The notes under the pieces are model-generated. The model did no database searches. It worked only from the letters and a program-made list of their open reading frames with translations, and was not told the origin of the DNA. A DNA stretch of 64,000 bases. Source: Hydractinia symbiolongicarpus (lineage: Eukaryota; Cnidaria; Hydrozoa; Anthoathecata; Hydractiniidae). This document shows, in pieces, positions 58,820 through 64,000 of the stretch. Every line of letters starts with the position of its first letter. Position 1 is the first letter of the stretch. The position numbers and the translations under genes are program-made. The stretch is from positions 22,409,501 through 22,473,500 of the forward strand of contig NC_079878.1 of the NCBI RefSeq assembly GCF_029227915.1, read 5' to 3'.

Positions 58820-61800
58820 TTTCATATTTTTGTTCCTTTTTAAGTTGTTTTATGTACCGCCATTCACATTTCTCATTATGGTGTGGATATTCAGTCCTGT
58901 GGACAGGAAGCACACCCTTGGAAAACGCTTTCATATGCAATAGAAATACAACAGCAAGGCGACACCATTATACTTCATGGGTGAAAAATGTACCCAAATG
59001 ACATATGTCTTAAAATAAACACAATATCTCTACAAATCGTCTTGATTCAATCAAAAACTTCAGACCAATAATAAAAAAAATCACGCTACAGATTTTGACT
59101 TCTTTCACATCCCAAGATTTAACAACACTTATTTGTCCTTACATGGGATGACCTTCTCCAACATGTTGTTTTCCCAAAACTACAGTTTCTTAAGCATCTA
59201 TGCAAGTCAAAGGAATATATCAGTACACATTGATATTAATGACTGCGTTTTTCAAAAACGTTACTTCTTTTTTGTAGGTTGTACACATCACAAAATCTAC
59301 GCTGAACATCGCTTTAAGAAATTCTAAGTTTTTTTTCTTTAAACGTGTTTTAATTTTTATTTTACATTCGCGAATGTGGCAAGGAAGATTATATCTCAGG
59401 TGAAGTTTCATAACGTTATTTTTGCTGGAGGAGATTTCTCTCTTCTTTCCATAACAGGCAAGATAGACGTTATATTCACAAACGCAACTTTCAACAGATC
59501 AAAGTTTGCACTATTATTTTTCGATGTTACTTCTGTAAAATTTACGCAATGTAAATTTAATGAATCTGGTGCTATTTTTGCCTCTCACACCAACATAACT
59601 CTACTGAAAACAAACTTTCAAACGAGGCTTCGATCTTCTGCATCCGGTTTTAAAATGACACCAACTCCATTTTTTCAAGAAGGTGGAATCTTTAATATTT
59701 TCAATATCAAAAACAGAGTCGAACCTACTATAGTGATTTCACACAGTAATATGTTTGTGAATAACTGTAATTTTCATACCATGATAAACACGGTATCAGA
59801 AGGTGGAGCACTTTATAATGAATACACAAATGGAAAAATCATGTCGTCAAAATTTAAAAAGAACGAAGCGGCATTTTATGGGGGAGCATTGTACATAAAG
59901 CACAGCGATATATTGATAAACAATTCAAGTTTTGTTAAACATCGATCTTTAGTGTCAGGGGATGCCATAATTATTCTCAATTCAAGCGTAAGTATTAATA
60001 ACTGCGAAGTTATGGGCAACCTTGCGGAACACGGAGGAGGTATTTACGTGCATAAAGAGAGCAGGGTGATACTAGTAAACACAAATGGGCGTTCATAAAA
60101 GGTGGTGCTATTATAACCCATCTATCACAACTTCAGCTATATTCAACAATAATTCAAGGTAATGGAGCAAATACCGTTGGGGGTTTGTATTGTAAATCCA
60201 GCAGCGTCACAATAGAAAATGCGAAATTTTATGATAATTCAGCTCAAGATTTATACTATGATGGTATACAAACCTTTACAGGATATCGACGAAATTTTAA
60301 AATAAACAATGTCAATAGCAAAAAATCTGAAGAGCATTTGGTATACGATGTTTTGTCGATTTTACTCGGGCTTTCTTCTAAAGTGAATCTTGGAGGAAAG
60401 AATCCGTATTCTTTCCTCCAAGAGTGAATGTATACATTAAGAATGTTAATATAACGTTATTAGGCAGCAAGGACAAATTTCAACTCATTTATTTTGATTT
60501 TGATTCACGTCCAGTTAACATATCGTTAAATTATACTTGTCCGATAAACTACTACGCATCTTCAAACTTTAGACCTTCAAAATACGGTAATCCATATCCT
60601 GATACCTTTTCTTGTGCACCCTGTTCTAGGGGTACATATCGACTTGACACTTCGACCCAGCGGATTAAAATTGATAAAGTAAAAAAAAATTATTAATCTT
60701 AACAAACAATTTTTCCATGTCTGAAGCAGTATTACTGTTCTCGTACAGAAGGTAAGTGTACAAGTAACCAAAGCTGTGCGAGACACAGAACTGGAAAAAT
60801 ATGTGGTTTGTGCGAAAGTCGCTATGAAGTAAGTTATCTTGACAACCGTTGTCTTTCTACAAACGCATGCGCACGTCAAGGAACGTTTTGGACGGATTAT
60901 ATCGTTTTCGGATTGACTTTGCAATTTTGTTGGCGTACATAAAAGAGATAAATTTTCAAAATACTTTTTTATGGTACTTTTAAAAAAAGCTTCAGAATTA
61001 AAAAACTGTACAAAGCAAGACGATACAGTGCCATTAGATGTCTTAAACCTTAGCACAGATGGCAGTAATCATTACGAATATACGATGGTCGATGGTGATG
61101 ATTTTGTTGTCGTTCACGACTTACCCCCCCCCCCCCCCCCCCCCCCCCCCGCCAAAGAAGAAGTAATGACATCAACTGAGAATTACTACAAAAAAAAAAA
61201 CAGCCAAATATCTAGCATATTGAAAGTGCTAGTAGCTTTCTACAAAATCAAAGGATTAATACATGTCAAAGTAGATATCAAAACTGAAGAAAGGTTTAAT
61301 GTTCTAAATACATTGCTACTTGGAATGTTCAATCTTAATATACCAAAAGAGTTTATTAACAAATTTTGCCCTAAAAAGAATTTAACCCTTAATGATTATT
61401 AAAGAGTTTTTGTTCGTTCATTGTATGCTTTTGGCGGCGTTTATATTATTGCGTATTTCGGCAATTTTCTATGTCATGCGGATGAAAAGAATGTATTACT
61501 AGCAATATCGCAGATTTTTGCTTCGTGCCTCCGTTTGTGGTTTGTAGGTTTTTCTTCTTGGGTACACAATTTGGGCCAAAATTTCTCTGCAATTGCTTAA
61601 GTGTCGATACGTGAATGGAGAATATATCCTTTACATCATAAATGGAGAAATCTCGTGTTACAATCTGTTACAAAAGATCAACTTTGCGTTTCTGCTTTTA
61701 TGGATACTACCATTTCCACTAACTTTATGTATCAGTGTTCGACTTCTTCAAAATTGTAAAATCACTGCCCGGCAATTTTTTTATTGCATGTGTTTCCCAC

Positions 61801-62314
61801 CATTGGCTTTTGCGTATTTGGTCATGAGGAAGCTCATTCGACACCAGAACGTAACAAACGACACCATATTAAATGAATACATTTGCAACATGTTCCAAGA
61901 GCCATTTCGTGTGTATAAGAATGGCAAAAGTTGTTTATTTTGGGATACATGGAGACTCTACGAACGACTCGTCATTGCAGTGTTTGCGACATTTTTGATT
62001 GATCCAATTCAACGATTGTGTTTCATACTTCCAATCATGGTGTTACTACTGGTAGTTATTTACGTGTGAAACCATATAAATCGAAGTTTATCAACTGGAT
62101 AGAAACGACTTCGTTAGTGAGCCTTTGCTTTCTCGTTGGCGCGAATCAGTTTCGCGCGTTTTTATATGTATACAGCCATGAATATCAGGGCAACATCAGG
62201 TTAACATCAATCGTATTGGATATTATGGAATTCTTTAGTACACCTGTTGTTGGTTTCGTGTTATTCCTGATTTGGAAATTATGCAAAACGGCAATGAGTA
62301 AAGCAAAAAGTTGA
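58820..62314 (+). pseudogene. Beta-helix / multi-pass surface protein, heavily frameshifted
   Basis: Intronless remnant. In order: a hydrophobic head, then YGVDIQSCGQEAHPWKTLSY and QQGDTIILHG (58875-58980); parallel beta-helix repeats (59376-60098 and on: FTNATFNRSKFALLFF, VSEGGALYNEYTNGK, AFYGGALYIKHSDIL, NLAEHGGGIYVHKES); a cysteine module (CPINYYAS...CAPCSRGTYRLDTS; CTSNQSCARHRTGKICGLC); and several membrane spans (61665-62314, LLLWILPFPLTLCISVRL, LVIAVFATFLID). I associate this layout with a large cnidarian family related in its ectodomain to bacterial Pmp-like adhesins. At least five frame changes, so non-functional. The ORF at 58516-59001 is a different frame and not part of it. Confidence 0.6.
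61124..61150 (+). repeat. 27-base poly-C tract
   Basis: Uninterrupted cytosines inside the surface-protein remnant, read as polyproline in the local frame. Length is prone to sequencing error or polymorphism. Confidence 0.95.
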
Positions 62315-63019
62315 TTTTTACGCATTCTAAGGAAATAGTTTTTTGTGTCTTCAGTGTCCTTAATGAGCAAGTAGAATCTATTTTGGTACGTCTATATGCT
62401 GAAAGTAGTTCACTTGTATTTAAAGACAACATAAACATTACAAATGATTTTTCTTTTATATTTTTTTTAAATTCTTTTTTTTTGTTAAGTCAAAACTTTT
62501 TTTAATATTCTTATGTTTCTGTCCCAAGATATGGTTTTTGTTAGAATTTAACATTTATGCTGATACTTCTACGTTCTTTTAACCCTATTCAGTACGGAAT
62601 ATGTCGAACATATCATGACCCCGGGCGATAACGTGTGCGACAGGCCTGTCCAAATTGAATCAAACTTGGCACACTAATAATATAGTATTTTTTCTGTGAT
62701 GTCATCGGAAGCTTAAAAATTTCTCTAATATACCACTAACTGCTTAAAATTCAATTTACGGCGAATCTTTACTTTCTGTTGAAAGTTTCTGACGGCCAAA
62801 TAAGATTTGTTTAACATATTTTTCGTTTTCTACTTAGTTTGCATAAAAAAATGCCAAAAGTTGAACAATTTTTTTTCCGAATTATGCGTAAAATCCGAAA
62901 AAACGGGTAATCGGATTAACCTGGTCTCTAAAATTCTCAAAAAGATCCCCCTCGACGAAATAGAGTTGTCTTGTAAGTTTCAAGTCCTGAGGAAATTCTT
63001 TAAAAAAGTTATTATATTT
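62315..63019. other. No gene recognised
   Basis: AT-rich sequence following the last membrane segment of the surface-protein remnant, with no supported coding or RNA feature. Confidence 0.4.
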
Positions 63020-63353
63020 TACTGCCTGGCAGTGAGCGGGATTTGATCCGCGAATCCCGCTCACTGCCAGGCAGTATGTTAGTGATGAACAAAGTAGTTC
63101 TTCTACAATATGACTTACACGCATTATACTCGCCCGTCATGATCGGGGTGAAGCATTCTCTGTTGAAAATGAAATACGGATGTGCTATAATAAATATTCA
63201 CCTATGTATACACATCATCCGGATAAAGTATCTGAGTTCATCACTAACATATTGCCGCACATAGTATAGCGGGTTGGGGACCGCGGATCAAATCCCGCTC
63301 ACTGCCAAGCAGTATGTTAGTGATGAAAAAGTAGTTCTTCTACAATATGATAA
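63020..63353. repeat. tRNA-SINE-like repeat pair with 24-bp inverted repeat
   Basis: Perfect arms 63020-63043 and 63053-63076 flank TGATCCGCG. The right arm and about 40 following bases recur directly at 63286-63350 (AATCCCGCTCACTGCC, then AGTATGTTAGTGATGA). In the second copy GGATCAAATCC resembles a pol III B box (GGTTCRANYCC). No A box is certain, and no tRNA can be folded. Confidence 0.6.
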
Positions 63354-64000
63354 TACGCTTGTTGGGCGATCCACCGTGGACACGGGATACCGACCATTTC
63401 ATTAGCATTTTTAGCGCCGGGAGTAATATCATCAATTTAAGAAGACACGAGGTTGGGGACGGGCAGTATTCTGTATTATAAAGTATTCTAAAAAGTTTTT
63501 TTGACATGCTTCGTGCGTTATCTAATTATTATCTTAAAGAGGCATGAAACTCAAATATAAAAGGTGTTTAATATAACATTGAGAAAATAGAATAAAGAGA
63601 AAGTAATAAAATAAATTAAACACAAAAAGGAAAGTCATCACGGAATCAACCACTGCTCATGCAACTTTAAAGGTACAAGGATTTGAAAATACACAACCTC
63701 ACCCCTAGGGCTGTTGTCTAATGTCAATGCAGCTAGTGCTTACTTGGCGGCAAACAACCAGTCTTACCCTTAAAAAGTCAAAAAAAACCTAGGGAAAAGG
63801 TTGGTAAAACAGTCAAACCTTGATAAGACGGCCACTCTGGAGACTTAAACAATAGTCATATTGGCAGGTGGTCATTTTTTTTTGAAAATACCTTTGTAAG
63901 GCAGCCAGCTTCTAGCGCGGTGGTCCCAGATAAGTTTTTTCCTTTTAGTCTTCACCGTAAAACGCAAGAAACAATTTATAAGAAAGTATTATTTAAAAAT
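63354..64000. other. No gene recognised
   Basis: AT-rich sequence to the window end. No ORF above background and no clear repeat, apart from short phrases such as TTGGCAGGTGGTCATT that look repeat-derived. Confidence 0.35.

Noticed and set aside
58516-59001. 161-residue plus ORF rich in Phe/Ile
   Set aside because: The surface-protein pieces in this interval lie in another frame. This ORF is AT-rich background.
63020-63076. Possible tRNA gene because of a T-arm-like GGATTTGATCC
   Set aside because: No acceptor stem, D-arm or anticodon arm could be placed. The symmetry is better explained by inverted SINE-like ends.

Overview
The window reads as nuclear DNA of an AT-rich invertebrate, most likely a cnidarian and possibly a hydrozoan. 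The inference rests on compact spliced genes, cnidarian-type repeats and a beta-helix/multi-pass membrane protein family I associate with cnidarians. The species cannot be fixed from sequence alone.

Positions 1-33,000 hold four host genes, all on the minus strand and all rebuilt exon by exon with consistent splice phases: DNA ligase IV (1-9951, last part beyond the window edge), a BORCS8-like lysosome-positioning subunit with an unexpected C2H2 zinc-finger tail (10982-14055), and two tandem paralogues that look like mannose-6-phosphate-receptor-homology (MRH) proteins. One paralogue appears soluble (17978-27704). The other is membrane anchored and ends in an acidic di-leucine sorting signal (28186-32639). 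A 39-bp minisatellite of about 30 copies fills an intron of the soluble paralogue and appears to have grown from that intron's 5' splice site.

Positions 33,800-41,400 are a graveyard of transposons: a tegument-peptidase-like fragment, a Harbinger-like fragment, a 5'-truncated RTE-like retrotransposon ending in a long GAT/GATGAC tract, and MITE-like inverted-repeat elements.

Positions 41,483-57,547 are a complete-length (about 16.1 kb) Polinton/Maverick virus-like transposon with roughly 250-265-bp terminal inverted repeats beginning AGTAGTAG. It carries about 20 genes: protein-primed DNA polymerase B, retroviral-type integrase, packaging ATPase, major capsid and probable minor capsid (penton-like) proteins, an HNH nuclease, an MSV199/KilA-like protein and several conserved unknowns. 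Most large genes are broken by stops, frameshifts or deletion. The capsid gene lacks its middle, and polymerase motif C has Asn in place of the first catalytic Asp. The ATPase and several small genes are intact, and no adenain-type protease was recognised. The element has a striking regulatory style. AATAAA lies within 0-8 bases of 14 start codons on both strands, one divergent gene pair is separated only by a 16-bp palindrome, and perfect hairpins sit at gene ends.

Positions 57,550-64,000 hold a Kolobok-like end with a THAP-domain ORF, a decayed beta-helix/multi-pass surface-protein gene, and tRNA-SINE-like inverted repeats.
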